Assembly: GCF_963576615.1 (NCBI RefSeq) | Contig: NW_027045308.1 | Coordinates: 1-64,000, forward strand | Reading direction: 5' to 3' | Source of the DNA: Watersipora subatra | Taxonomy: Eukaryota; Bryozoa; Gymnolaemata; Cheilostomatida; Watersiporidae | Length of the DNA stretch: 64,000 nucleotides | Shown here: positions 11,640-24,678 of the stretch, one piece after another | Position numbering within the stretch: position 1 is the first letter of the stretch | How the letters are laid out: every line of letters begins with the position of its first letter | The notes under the pieces: model-generated | The model's input: the letters and a program-made list of their open reading frames with translations, nothing else | Told to the model about the DNA's origin: nothing | Databases searched by the model: none | Position numbers and translations under genes: made by a program

Positions 11640-13118
11640 TTTAAATGTAAAATGAATAAATCATACAAGTGGTCAGTATAAGCACCTTCATTGGTACATT
11701 GATTTCTGTACACGTTCTCACCTTTTACTGTTCAATATAATATTCAATAGAATTATCAACATCAGTCGAATAAAGTTTGTACATAAATAAAGAAGAATAG
11801 ATGTTGGTAAAAGTTTTACATTCTGAAACAAAAGTTTATTAAATATGGATATATATTTATACATGTTTGTCAATTTGGCATAGTTAAAAATTTTTAATGT
11901 ATTTTAACCGTTAGAACCCTAATGACCGTTATTCCGGCATTGCGTAGGGTGCGTCAAAAATTACTAGAATATGGACACTTTCATGGCTCTGTTTACCGAA
12001 GCGGTTTATAAATAACAGTTTGAACGAATCAAATTAATAATTGCACACAAAGTTAGATCAGAAATTTAACTTTTATTTGTGAAATTATTGTTTTCAAATA
12101 TTTTAATCTAATTCCTTGATTATAATAAAATAATTATTAGAACGATATGATAAAAAGATCAAAACGACTCATTGGTTGCTAGGTTATAGATGATTGTGAT
12201 GCACATGATGAGTTTTATGATGCTAACTACATGTATAACTTTTTAGTATATTTTGAGTCATGAAATGATTACTAACATGTGCTTGATGGATATGATACTA
12301 CTGCAAATATTTTCACGAGTTGTTAAAATTGTCCAAATTTCTATAGTTTTATCCTGAATAATGGTAGAATACTTTTTATTTGTTATATGATATTTGCTGT
12401 GGGTTGCTCGATTTGGCTGCTGTTTTACCAAATATTACTGTATTATGAACAAATTTAGATATATTAAACAAAAGTGTAAAACTTCGAATCGTTGGACAAA
12501 TTTCTCAAGGTTACTGACACACATTGACGACAACAGTCAGGTTTCAATGGGTTAAAATATACTTTAGTTACAAATAATATTTTCGAAAACATTTCTCAAC
12601 TTACTATATAGAGTTTGAGCATATGCATTGATTAGGTTTCTTTATGAATAACATTCCCTATAATTACTTAGCTAAATAACTTTTACTTTTCATGACATGG
12701 TATATTGGGTAAACCTTTTAGATAATACCAATGGCTCTAACATAACCAGTTACTAACTATTAAAATAGTCTGATAAACATGAAAACTGTTGATTTATATT
12801 GGCTTCACAATTGAAAGTTTTCTCTTTTTTTTCTTATTTAAAATAAAGCAGATATTTTTTATTTTTGGTAGCTATAAACTACGACTGAACAAAAAACTTA
12901 GTTATAACAGCAGCAGATGAAATTTTTTTCAGCTATTCTACCCAACTAATGATGATGACAACTTTTGTGGATGACATGACGGTACCTTATACTAGTACTA
13001 CACTCTAATTGAATGTGTTTTGGCTGTTGCTGAGAGATTTGTACAGCTTCAATTAACCACAACCGACTACTTCAACATCTATGAAGTTGAAGTTCATAGG
13101 TATTAAAATGTACCATAG
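11640..13118 (+). pseudogene. Lectin copy 3 remnant: promoter block plus exon 4
   Basis: A promoter-like block (11640-11740, with AGTGGTCAGTATAAGCA) is followed by no recognisable exon 1, 2 or 3. After an inserted TTAA element (11904-12555) comes an exon-4 copy at about 12872-13118. That exon keeps homology to the end of the F-type lectin domain, including the FNIYEVEVH-like stretch and the final TAG. It has small indels around 12925-12945 and the same TGTGGATGACATGAC sequence, with the TGA stop, that is seen in copy 1. The locus has lost most of the gene and cannot encode a lectin. Confidence 0.75.
11904..12555 (-). mobile_element. TTAA-type non-autonomous element, family B copy 1
   Basis: Begins TTAACCGTTAGAACCCTAAT and ends CAGGTTTCAATGGGTTAA, giving TTAA on both sides and an imperfect inverted terminus. 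Compared with 17333-17969 it lies in the opposite orientation: the left end here matches the reverse complement of the right end there (AACCCTAATG, then GGCATTG, then TAGGGTG). Length 652 bp, no reading frame. It is inserted between the promoter block and exon 4 of a decayed lectin copy. Confidence 0.75.
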
Positions 13119-13560
13119 AGACTATTGTAGAGCTTATCACTATATAGGTTTACTCATGATTAAAAAAGAACGTATATTGGTCACCGATTTTATTGTTTTT
13201 ATTTAGATAAATACTGTTTTCAGTAGCCCTTTTGTTTATCATAATAGGAGGGAACTTTTAAAGATCTGCGAAGCAGATTTATGGTGGGCCCTTTTTACAG
13301 CTCATGTTGTAGACGCAAGTGTCTTGAGAACCATTAAGATACATGCAAGAAATATTGTTGGTGCAAAACAAATTGATATGCATGATTGTTTTATTATTCT
13401 TATCAGGTGAAATATTGCCTTCAGTTGCTGTTATATTTAGCAGCCTATGATACCGATTTTTGACGAAGGTTGTTTTGTATGAAAATATGATGTAGTAGAA
13501 TAATTTGTTGACAGATACCAATATAATTTAAAAATATTTAAATTTTTAATACAGTTAGGT
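13119..13560 (+). repeat. 3' flank of lectin copy 3
   Basis: Aligns with the 3' flanks at 10608-11100 and 27659-28130, for example GGGAACTTTTAAAGATCTG and ACGCAAGTGTCTTGAGA. The 80-codon minus-strand frame at 13279-13521 lies inside this duplicated non-coding flank. Its counterpart at 27831-28139 has a different sequence, so neither is credible as a gene. Confidence 0.6.
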
Positions 13561-16500
13561 TGCTAAAAATTCTATAAGTTAGCACAATGTCTAAACATTG
13601 AAAATCATCTAATTTATTGGGCGTATTTATTTCCATTTGTGTTCATATTTACTGATTTCAGACTGTTTAAGGTAGTTTCAAATAAATGGAGGAAGCAGAA
13701 CAGAATATTGACAGTAGTATTATCACACAAACCTTGACATCACAACAAACTCATTAATATAACTAGAATTAAAGAAGGTTTTTCAACTGTTAACTTTTCT
13801 TGCTAATGTAACACTATTTAATTCTCACAATAAACCATTTAGGAACAGCTTGCCATCAAATGCTATCATCAGCTTGCCATTCTTTTTACCAATGCCATGA
13901 CTAAGCTTTTAGCTCATAGAAAAATTGTGTGTTATTTTTAGCAAAATATTACTAAGTGAAGAACAGTTTAACAACTAATTATTTTAGTTTATGATTTTAT
14001 TATTTTTAATCAGCTGATACGAGATAAACAAATAGTTTTATTATCCGCCGTTAAAGTTTGGAGAACTTTTGATAATGAGAAATAAGTTCATACTATTACT
14101 TATTTTGCTGTTTCAACTTCTATTTCTTTTGAATGTAATAATTGCTTTTAGTTATGAGCAAACGCAGCTGATACACTAATTATTAATAACAGGGGTAGCA
14201 AAATGACAAATGACATATCACTAAGCTGCATAGTAGTTGAATCATTGCCGAAAAAGAAGGACGCGTGAGATACAACTGATTGAGACATGTTTATACTGAA
14301 TTATTAAAGGGTCACTGCAATTACCATATTGAAACAAAATGTATAGATAGTTTTCTATCATATAAAATTTTGCTCGCTGTTTTAGGTGATACGCCTGCCA
14401 AAATGCTTCAATGATAAATTGGTCAAGACTTTATCCATGTTTGGAACACTGAAAAAAGAAGAAAAAAACATGCTTAGACTAAACAAAAAATAATATCAGT
14501 GGTTGTTCATATCATTTATAAGTGATAAACATATGGCCTCATATAAGACTTCATGACATACTGCCATCTAGCAATGCAAATGGTGTTAGATTCCGAGTCT
14601 TCATTGCTACTAAAGTACACAGGTCGACTGTTGGCAATGCATATCAACTAACTTCAGTAATAAGTCAACAGTCAGCTTTGTGCTGAATATGTATGTCTCT
14701 AAAGTCTAGAACTATGTCAATGAGTCATACTGATCATGTCAGTCCTGATTATTGATCTGCTGTTTTGTTGTTAGCATGCTGAGGTCCACAAAATAGACTG
14801 TTGCAACATTAACTGTTAATGATTTTTGGTATCTAATACTAGTAGCAGAAAATTTTATATTCATGAAGAAATCTGTAGGTAAATATTTCTTGGTACAGTA
14901 TTTACTATTAGTATATCAGTATTTACTATTAATATTACATATATGTAATATTATATATCATTATTATTGAAAAATTAATAAATGAAGTACATGTCAACCT
15001 CAATTTGTTAAAATATTCAAATTGAGTTATTGATTTGAACACTCCTGGTGCAGATTTACCAACACAAATGTGTGTGTACATGGATAGATTACAAGCTGAT
15101 GGTTTCACTTTTTCCCAGTTTGACTGGGAGCGAGTATTTTTCTCGTGCTGATGAGAAAAACAATATATCTCATTCATTAATGTTCGCAAATCATGAACAA
15201 AAAAGCCTTTAATTTGCAGTTTTTTGTTTGAATTGTACGTCAGCGCTCTCCCATCAATGCACTTGTTAGATCGGCGGTCTTGTCATAGTAATAGTTCGAG
15301 CTTGTTTTGCTTTAATTTCGATGAATTTTTGGAACTCAGATTTAAGGTTCAAAATGGGTTTAACACTTCAGCCCAAAAAAACCATGTGCAAAATGTATGG
15401 TACTTGATGTAACCATGTCCATTATTAAGGCATTTTAAATGTACAACAAAAAGACTGTGATCCAAAGCTCATGCACTGATAAAGGTAATTCGTTTTATAT
15501 ACAATATTAACTAAATTGTTAGGTTTGAGCAAACATTTGCACAACATAAGGCAATGAATTTTAGCATGTATGAATCGCAGTTTGATCTTTTTATATTGTA
15601 TCTGCCTTAGGTCTGTCAAAAAACCATCAGTAGTGGCGCCTACCATTCGGTCCTATTTTAGCCAATTTAACCCTACAAAGATTTGCAAATACCAATAGTG
15701 TATTGATTGGTAATACTGTGTCGATCTTAAAGAGGGACTTTAGTTAAACTCAGGAAAGCAAATGCATTAGTGAAGCTTGTACCTTAGACAGCTCTTTTCT
15801 CAACCTATGTGCCAATATAAAGCTTTAAATAATGCAGTTTGAACCACTCTGGCTGACACCAGAAGTTTTAGTGCATCAGATGGTGTTATTTGCTATGGTT
15901 GACAAGGTTTGAGTGCATAATTTGGCAGATTAAGATTTTAATAAAGAAAAAGAGTTAATTACAGTTTGTTAAATAATGGTTACTGTTATTATCATTTATT
16001 TAAGTCTAGAAAACTCATGAAAACATTGATTTTCCTTATTGGAAATTTCCTACATACTATAACAGATACTGGGATGGTTAAAAGCACCTACAATATTCAA
16101 CAACACCACTGCCAACTTCCTGCATGCCAATGTTTCGTGATCAGCTAAAAATTTTGTAAACCGGTCCTAAAATGTCAGCCAAGGTTATATCGAATTGTTA
16201 GTAATACTGTACTAGCATGCTATAGATGGACTGCATCATGGAAGCTGCTCTAGTTTCTGAGAATATAGCAGACAGGGTTAGTCTTACATTTAGACAACAT
16301 ATATGTCTAGATTTTTTGACAATGTGGCATCCATTTTTTAGCTGAAGCATTATAAAGAACTGATTTTTGGTTGAGTAAATTTATTTAGAATCCAACTGTT
16401 TTGAATTTTTGTGATGAGGTTCAGAAACTCTAGGATATTCTGATTTCCTAGGAATAGTCATTGTTAAAGTTCGATATGATTGTTGCAAACTTCTGAAGAA

Positions 16501-17332
16501 TAATTTTCTCAAACAATCCGGAAATGGAAATCTTAGATGTCAAATTTTTGTGCAAATATGGTAAAAAGACAAACAGGGATGAAATATATACTTGGGGTTA
16601 TTGAGAAAAAACAATTGTTAGGCCATTTAACCACGTTTATCACGTAAACATTGCAGCGATCTAAACATAGCAGGGAAATGCATATGATGAGAAAATAGAA
16701 ATGGGAGGCGATCAATATGTGTCTCACTCGAGTTTGTTAGTGGTAAACTTAAAAATAACATAAGCTGTCAATTTCTTGGATAGCATCAATAAGACCAGCG
16801 TAACAAGACCTCAACAGACAGCACGAGGGAGATAAAAGTACATGACTGGAAAAGAATGGATAGACAGATTTACTTTATTACTCTCAATTCAAACATGTAT
16901 AGATGAAGAACCAATTAGCTTGAATGGAAAATCTCATGCCATGCCATTAACATATGTTACAAACATAAGGGAAAGTAAACATAAAAAATTAAACGGGAGA
17001 GAATGTAAACATAAAAAAGCATGGAAAATCAAGCACAGACAAGAAAGGTAGACACTGGAAGGGTAAAACTAGTGAAAAGTAAATATATTATAGAAAAGTA
17101 AGCATGATTGTGAAATGAACGTTTTAAAAAACTAAAAAGGATGAAATTAGCATAATTTATGCTAGTTCTGCTAGTTATAAAATAATTTTGTTAAATGAGG
17201 CTATTAAAAGCTTATTGTAGTGGTTGATCTTTGCAGAAAGCAAATAAGCAATTTGTTTTTGCATAACTGAATAAGGAATAGATTAATTTTGTAAGATAAA
17301 TTTCACTAATAGACCAACTGCTAACACAAAAC
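13561..17332. other. Long gene-free stretch
   Basis: About 3.8 kb without a supported gene. Frames of 60-84 codons (14935-15189, 15224-15412, 15425-15646, 15966-16148, 16533-16727, 16842-17051) have no recognisable domain or splice context. The region at 15230-15420 is somewhat less AT-rich than its surroundings and could be an old mobile element or exon, but I cannot place it. A short A-rich imperfect repeat containing AAACATAAAAAA occurs at 16975-17020. Confidence 0.45.
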
Positions 17333-17969
17333 TTAACCCTTTGAACCCTGGCCGTTGTTTTCAATGTTTGTCAGTAACCCTATGAAATTTGTCTAACAAT
17401 TGAAATTTAATAAACTTTTATCAAATATATCTAAACGTGCTCATAATAAAGTTATATTTAGTGAAACACTAGTAAAGATATTCTGCAACACCGCAAATGC
17501 CATCAAACAGAACAAAAATGGTGCTTCACAGTTATTCGGGCTCAAACCAAATTTGTCTGACTTTGAAAAATTCTAAAAATCCTTCCAGTAGCATCACATC
17601 CATTGATCACATGTTCATTGTCATTTCATAGCTCAAAATAAACTATCAAACTATAGCTAGTATTATTCAATTATGCATTTATGTCACAATAATCCATGAC
17701 TAACCAACTAATGAGTCGTATCCATTTTTCTCAGTTAATAATGTTATTATAACGGAGGAAGTAGCTGAATATATTTGAAGATGGTTACAAAAGGAACAAA
17801 AACTTTTGGTCTAATGCCCTGTGAAAGAATTTATTTTATTGGTTTATTATGTCGCGTGAAACAACATTTGTAAACATAGTAATGAAAATGCCGGTATTTC
17901 GGCATTCCGAGCATTAGGGTTTCTGACACACCCTATGCATTGCCAGAACTTTGGCTGTTAAAGGGTTAC
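17333..17969 (+). mobile_element. TTAA-type non-autonomous element, family B copy 2
   Basis: Left end TTAACCCTTTGAACCCTGG, right end GGCTGTTAAAGGGTTAC, in which the final TTAA has become TTAC. The terminal CCCTTT matches the family A terminus, suggesting that both families respond to the same or related transposase. It is 637 bp and non-coding. The interior matches 11904-12555 (inverted) and 42630-43309. Confidence 0.8.
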
Positions 17970-18110
17970 AAAGACACAAACAGGCAAAGCAAACTTGATT
18001 GTGTTGTTTTTTTAACTTATTATGTTTGTATAACTTTTCGAAAATAGATATTATTATTTCTTTCAGCTTTTATCATCATAGCAGTGTTTGCTAGTTAGCC
18101 AGAATCTAAC

Positions 18111-18942
18111 CAATGATATACAGCCTCCCATGGATAGCCAACAGCTATCATGTGGGCGGGGTTTAACGATCAAGCTCTGTTGGGATAAACCTGAACACGG
18201 CACCAGAACAAACCAATATGCTGAATAAAGCCCCTTCTAAATTTACAAATATTATGAGCTATAATGGTTATTTTATTGATCGGTTGAATTCATTTTGTTG
18301 CTAAATAAATATAGTATCCTAATATTTTCACCGTTATGATCAGCCAGTTGCCATTCACAAGCATTAGTGATATTAATAGTCACAATGGTGAAATAGCCCA
18401 AATTCGGTTTTATATTTAGATTAATTTTGAGTATGAAAACTACACTGCACAGCTTTGCCTGCTGTCTCATCTTATTGCCCAGGTAAAACAATGTGACAAC
18501 GATGAAAGACTTTGTCATTTTATAATAGGGGTGGCAAAATATTAATCAAAAACTAGGAAAAAAAGGCGGCTGTTCGGGTAATTTTGGGTAAATTATATTC
18601 AACATTAAGCATGTACTATGACATTTAACAATTTTAAAATTTGTAAAAATAGGTAATTAGAAATGTTTTATTTTGAATGGATCTATTATTTTGGTTAGGT
18701 ATTATCCCTACATTGTAGAAATTCAAGGTTTGCTATTATAACCCGCAGGGTCTACTGACTGAATGAGCTAATGAAACGATAACAGCGAGTCGTGTTTTCC
18801 AAAACCTAACAATGCAACGCGACCGCCCGTGGGAATTGTGTCAGCTCCGAAACCCAGGTTAGCACAATCCTAACAGAGAAAGATCATTAAACCCTGCCCA
18901 TATGATAGCCATCGCATATTCTTGGGGGGCTGTATATCATTG
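18111..18942. mobile_element. 832-bp inverted-repeat element with 7-bp target duplication
   Basis: The element begins CAATGATATACAGCC and ends with its exact inverse GGCTGTATATCATTG. Inverted homology extends inward for more than 100 bp with mismatches (TATCATGTGGGCGGGGTTTA against TAAACCCTGCCCATATGATA). It is flanked by ATCTAAC at 18104-18110 and 18943-18949. It has no transposase frame; the 81-codon minus-strand frame inside is unremarkable. The superfamily is not assigned. A 7-bp duplication is close to the 8 bp of hAT and P elements, but the ends do not decide. Confidence 0.85.
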
Positions 18943-18949
18943 ATCTAAC

Positions 18950-21900
18950 TTATTTCTGTTAATTAATTTAAAATCTCCACTTTTACCTTCACTTCCTTTA
19001 ATAGTGTACGGTAAGTATGGAAGCCAGATATGTCAGGTGTGACTCTGTCTGTAATTCATAGGTAAGTATAAATGAACTTTAACTCAATAACTTCCTCTTA
19101 TCGTAATGGTTGTAGTTATCAATAATTCAGCAGAGATCGGGGCAACTCTAAAGATGTTGACCTTTTTATCAATGAAATATAATTTTCTGTTTTGCACAAT
19201 TGTTTTAATATAAACCCAAAAGTTGTTTTATGACTATGGTAAAAGAGCAAAGTTACAATCGTTTGAGGTTTGCTGTCAAGCTATTGAACAAAAAAAGCTT
19301 AACTAATAGAGTGGATGAGCAAGAAATAGTTTTATGAGCCTTAATTAATTGTAGTGATCAAACTGATACAAATCTTGACAACTCCTACCTACCAATGCAT
19401 CTCCAGCAACTAGTGTTACAACAATAATTCAAACTTTGTGCTGGATAAAATAATTATGTGGTAGTTACAGTGTATGGAATACAAACAACTTTATTGGAGC
19501 TATCTGCTATGTTGACAACAGCAATGCTATATGAGTTATCATTAGTAGCATGATACTTTTCTATTCATAGGGATATACATGCTTTTTCAACTGAACAACT
19601 GCAAGAGAAGGCATTCCAGTCTTATATCTCAAATGACAGATATTGTAAAATATTTTACATAAATAACAAATGAATAAACGATCAAAAAATAAATAAGAGC
19701 TAACTGAAAGAAACGAGCTGGCTAATACACACAGCCTGGTATTAGTTTTATTATACTGACCAATTGTTTTATGGAACCAACAAGTTGGTTTGTTTGCCTT
19801 AAATAATGGTGGTGATTAACAGGGTAAAATATGTGACAACTCCCAACTCCTTGCTAGATGAAATTTTCAAAGCCTCTCTGCTTTAAAAATAACAGCTGTC
19901 AATAAACCCACGACAAGCCAAAAAAGCACTGCCTGAAAAGCGGTGGCATTGACTCAAGATAAAAGAAAAGACTGTCTTACAAACCTCTAAGCTAGTGGTT
20001 GAACAATATATCAAAATTTCTAGAGAGATTTAGTAAATAGTATTTACAGCGCATTTGGTAAAAGTAGTTTGATTATTAAATCAGTTGCTATGTTGGTTGC
20101 TAACAATTACACTATAAAAATCAATGTAAGAATAGCCATCAACTGCTTGAATTGTTGTCATTCTATGAGGTTAAAAAATTCTACAACTGCTCATCTGCCA
20201 GAGAAAGTGTTCTAGATTTTTATCCAGCATGATAAAAGTTTTTAAAGTACTGATGTTTTAATAAATGCGTTTAGTAAAAGTACTCATGAAATGCTTTAAT
20301 GTGAAATTCACTCACTTTCACATGGAAATACTATTAGAATAGTTCTCAAGTGTCAACTTGTAGTGTTCTAATTTAAAGAAATACATTTCCTGGCTTAAGT
20401 AATTATTTACTTTCTAGAGACTTTCCAATAAAAATACACAGAATCTGACAAAATAACTCTAACCAAAAATGAATGGCAGTTTTGAATATAAACAACTAGC
20501 CTTAACAACTATTTTTGTATTTTTTGTGTTCCATTGAACGCTTCAGCAGAGTTCAGGTTATAAAAAATTCAATAAGGTTAGCATAAAGTGATGTCTTTAT
20601 TTAGACTGATTTGCAATTATTCTAAGAAAGTCTTGGTAAAAGGTAAATAAAACTCGATCCAAACATGAAAAGCCAAGTAAAAACTTACAAGGTTTACAAC
20701 ACTTTAAAAGAAACTAGAAAATTTTTTATACTAAGCATATATAAAACTTCCCGTATAAAAAACTAAAGATATATGTATATATATACACAGCAAAATTAAA
20801 AATTCATAACAATTGTAAATGATCTCTACTGTCTATTACTTGTAAAAATATAAAGATGTCAATTAATGTATTCCAACCGGCAATTGTTTCAGTTTTCTTA
20901 AGGTAAAGAAGTGATGTCATCATAAAAGTTCTATTAAAAATAAGGGGTTTTAGGGAAAAAGATTGTCGAGTTTATTAATTGTAGAAATTTTAAAAGTATA
21001 TGCAACAGATTTTGTTGGCAGACATATGACTTAAAACTTTTGCAAAATAGAAACTAGCTACTTTTCAGCTTATAAAAAATACATGTATGTGTAACCGAGA
21101 TGAAAAAATAAAATAAATTCCCAACAAAAAATATGTTTACAAAAGTTGTTTGTTAGTATGAAACCCAGGGTAGTCATGTAATTTATCACTTTCTTTGATT
21201 TTAGCCAAATTCTTTTCGACAAGAAGATTTATTAGGCGCCAATAAGTTTCATTTACTAGTAGATGCATATAAATGAAGTTGAACTTTCAACATGAATATA
21301 TTTGTGCGAATAACTTTACTAAAAGCTGCACTAATAGTCTATAATAGTTACAAATTAAACATACCAAAAAAACTGCAATTCAAAAGTCAACAACTATCAA
21401 GTCAACAATTGGCTGCACACTTATTAGATTTCAAAGTTATTGCATAACCAACCTCATGCAACTTCCTTCAGTTGGAGTTTTGGTGGATTAGCTTCAGATA
21501 TGTTATACTTGCTCATAGTCAGTAGCAATGATGTATGCAAAGCATTGCGTTATGATGTTCCATCATGACCCAACGTAAATAGCAGTGTTGGTTAAATAAG
21601 CAAAAAAGATATTTCAGAATATGACTGAAGGTGATTATCAAAACAGGCACCTACTATTATATTAAAGGTATAAGAATTAAAACACTTTCAAATTTATAAT
21701 AAAGGAAGACTTAAAAGTGCTACAGAGCAGTAGTACCCTAGCTATGGTAGTCTTGAACATAAGTTTAAAAAAACTGGCAAATCAATTTTTTCATAAATTT
21801 TGCAACTCATAACTTCTTTCATGGTTAAAAATATTGGTGCAAAGTAGTATAAACCTTTAAAGTTATCCACTCCTACTGCAGTAGTAAGACAACTCGTTTA

Positions 21901-22380
21901 TTTCCAAATAATAAAGATAGCACCCGGCTCAGGTCACCATATAGTAGGGGTTTAGAATAGGTGTTGTTTATCTCTGAAAATATGTAAGCAAGTCTAGAAT
22001 TGAACTCGCAGCATTACCAAATTATGTGTGTGAGAAGGCAAATGCTTACACTTTGAAAAGCTATGTTAATCCCTAACACATTCACTAAAGTTTTATTATT
22101 TACCTATATTGGGAATACCTATTTGTACATTCTATATTTATTTATCTAAAAAATTTAATTCTGCTGTTGACTAAATGTACAATTGCTACTAATTAGTTTA
22201 CAGACCAATATTGAGTTTATAAAACCTATTATATTAGCATATTTTTAGAGTATATCCCTAAAAACATTTTAAGGTGACAAATATTTCATAGGCTTACCAA
22301 TTAAACTAATTCAAGGTAGCATAAAATAATTAAATCCTATTGTAAAATTATTAATCGTGTTCTTCACCAAGGGTTTCACA
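18950..22380. other. Long gene-free stretch
   Basis: About 3.4 kb with no exon, RNA gene or repeat that I can support. There is a short TATATG/TATATATA run near 20770-20790. It separates the decayed 5' lectin loci from the duplicated region upstream of the intact gene. Confidence 0.45.
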
Positions 22381-23040
22381 CACACTGTGGAGTATGAGTG
22401 TCCACAACATGCTACCCATTCATGCTGCCACATCGTCTACATTGAGGAGACTATTTAAATACTTCCTCCACAAGCGCATAACCTCTTGGGTTAATTCTAG
22501 AATGAACCACTTTTCCATTGATTGTATCAAAATCTATTTACCAATTGATATATTCACTACTATGTACATCACTTGGCAAGTACTTTTTAGGTAAACGCGA
22601 TGTCAACCAGGTCATCAATATATTCTTGATTTTCCAAATATCAAGTCAATTCCATTTTTATGGTTGTATGACATTATTTCTCACTAATTACGGAAAGTGA
22701 AATGCTGGAACAGCTATCACAATATTTGGTTTCTAGACCTGTAGGCAAATAAAGATGTGTACCAATCAGTAGCGAAAACAAATTTTTCAGGCAACTAGAA
22801 ATATAATTTTATTAATTTATAAATATATTTGAAAGAACAAGAGAAAGCAATTTCAATGACTATAACAAATGACGACGTCTTAGCCAATCCGATCCGGTTA
22901 AATTAAAAAATCTGCTGCATTAACCATGTAATCAATATGATTTGAATAAATTAACTGAAAGTGAAATGTATAAATTATATCAGTAGTCAATATAACCACA
23001 TTTATTAGGATGTCATTCTCTTTATGCAATCTTGCGTGTT
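22381..23040 (+). repeat. Partial upstream-lectin duplicate with promoter-like block but no gene
   Basis: Aligns with 6930-8290 minus the 7281-8170 insertion: GTACATCACTTGG, CAGGTCATCAATATATTC, and a promoter block with GTGAAATGTATAAATTA (TATAAAT at 22969-22975) and GTCAATATAACCACATT. Exon 1, expected about 130 bp after the TATA-like motif, is absent. Homology breaks off near 23040. This is a truncated duplicate of the upstream region. Confidence 0.65.
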
Positions 23041-23339
23041 ACTAGCTAAATAACAAATATAACTACTTACAGCTTGTTATAAAAAACTTGCAGATCTTTT
23101 GTCAAAATCATCACTGAAAACTTGAACAAATATCAACAACTTATTTAGAAAATTTACTTTAGTACTAGTATATTAGAGATGCACCTACAGACAAGTTGTT
23201 TGAAAAAGAGTCTCGTGGTTGTGCTTGATATATAATATATGTATATGAGCTAATACGTAGTATGTATACTTGTTGGCTTTGACCTTGAAGCTATGAATAG
23301 ATAACAAATCAGAACAAAGAAAGCAGCCTTATAATTTTC

Positions 23340-24490
23340 AGGTAGTATGAATTATTTATACTATAACCCCCGAGTGGATACTGTTGGTATTATACTATTT
23401 TTTTGTTAGTGTACCAAATGCAAAACTCAATAACCACTGAGCGACCAGAAAGCTGCTAAAAGAATCAGGTTGTGTATCACTATCAAAGACAACCTTGAAA
23501 GTTGTTGGAAGCTGAAAAAATGAGATGACTAGATGAGGAGACTGAACGAAAAATCAAAGCTCTGAATGTATATGCAGCTTCTATTATTTATAAGATTATT
23601 CCCAGACTACACTGTTGGTATTATACACCCTGTCTCCTTTGTGTTCTAAAATATATAAAATCAGTAACCAATGACTGACCAGCAAAATGTGATATGGATA
23701 AACTGGTTTACAAAAGGAAATTGTTGTCTTGCAAAACGAAATTTTCAGCTAACTGCCTGTTATAAAACGATGATTGACTAATTATGTGTAAAATATGCTG
23801 TGTAAATCATATATTTTGAACCTAATGATGTAAAAGTGTACCTACTAAATGGAATACTTAATACTATGTATACAACTCGGTAGATACTTATGAGGTAGAC
23901 AAAGATATCAACCAGGTCATCAACACTTTCTTTGTTTTTCAAATTTTAACCCTTTTAAACTTTAATAGCTGAATGACATAATCCCCACTTATTAGGGAAA
24001 AGTGAAGTGCTAGATCGGCTAATACAATACTTTGTTTCTAGCCCTGTAGGTAAATAAATATTTCTACCAATCAGCTGCAGAAACAATATTTTTCAGGCAA
24101 CTTCAAATATAATTTTATTAACTTATAAACACTGTTATCTATTCATACTCTAACACGTTCAGGAATAAAGAATCACAGGCTAAATAGACTACTAGAAGTT
24201 ATAGTTACTGAAGTTATAGTTCTCAAGCAAATTTAATTTTAATGGCTGAATGCCAATAATTCCTCACTAATTAGTGAAAAAGTGAAGTGTTAGAGCTGCA
24301 ATCACAATATTTTATTTCTAGCTCTGTAGGCAATTACAAATTTGTACCAATTAGTAGCAGAAACAATTTTCTCAAACAAATAAAAATACAATTTTTCAAT
24401 TTTCAAGCAACCTAGAAACAACAAAAGAAAGCAATTTCTATGACTATGACAAATGACTATGTCTCAGCTAATCCAATCTGGTTAAATTAA
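23340..24490 (+). repeat. Upstream duplicated block of the intact lectin gene
   Basis: Counterpart of 6400-7280: ATACTGTTGGTATTATAC, ATGACTGACCAGCAAAATG and the region around AGCCCTGTAGG correspond. An internal partial repeat (24240-24480 resembles 23955-24120 and 22680-22900) shows further local duplication. No coding exon was seen. Confidence 0.7.
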
Positions 24491-24499
24491 AAAACTGCT

Positions 24500-24678
24500 G
24501 CATTAACCAGGTAATCAATATTGTATGAATAAATTAACTGAAAATTAAATGTATACATTATACCAGTCGGCAATATCAGCACATTCATAGGCATATCATT
24601 CTCTCTCTGCAATCTTGCATTTTACTGATTAGGTCGATTTTTTGTTTTGCTCATCACCAGAAGTAAAAGAAACAGAAG
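24500..24678 (+). promoter_or_regulatory. Promoter-like block of the intact lectin gene
   Basis: Equivalent in position to 8200-8377, with GTCGGCAATATCAGCACATT and a pyrimidine-rich CATTCTCTCTCTGCAATC stretch just before the coding start. The TATA-like motif is altered: TGTATACATTA replaces TGTATAAATTA. The nearest intact TATAAAT of this block type lies 1.7 kb upstream at 22969. The true start site is unknown. Confidence 0.4.
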
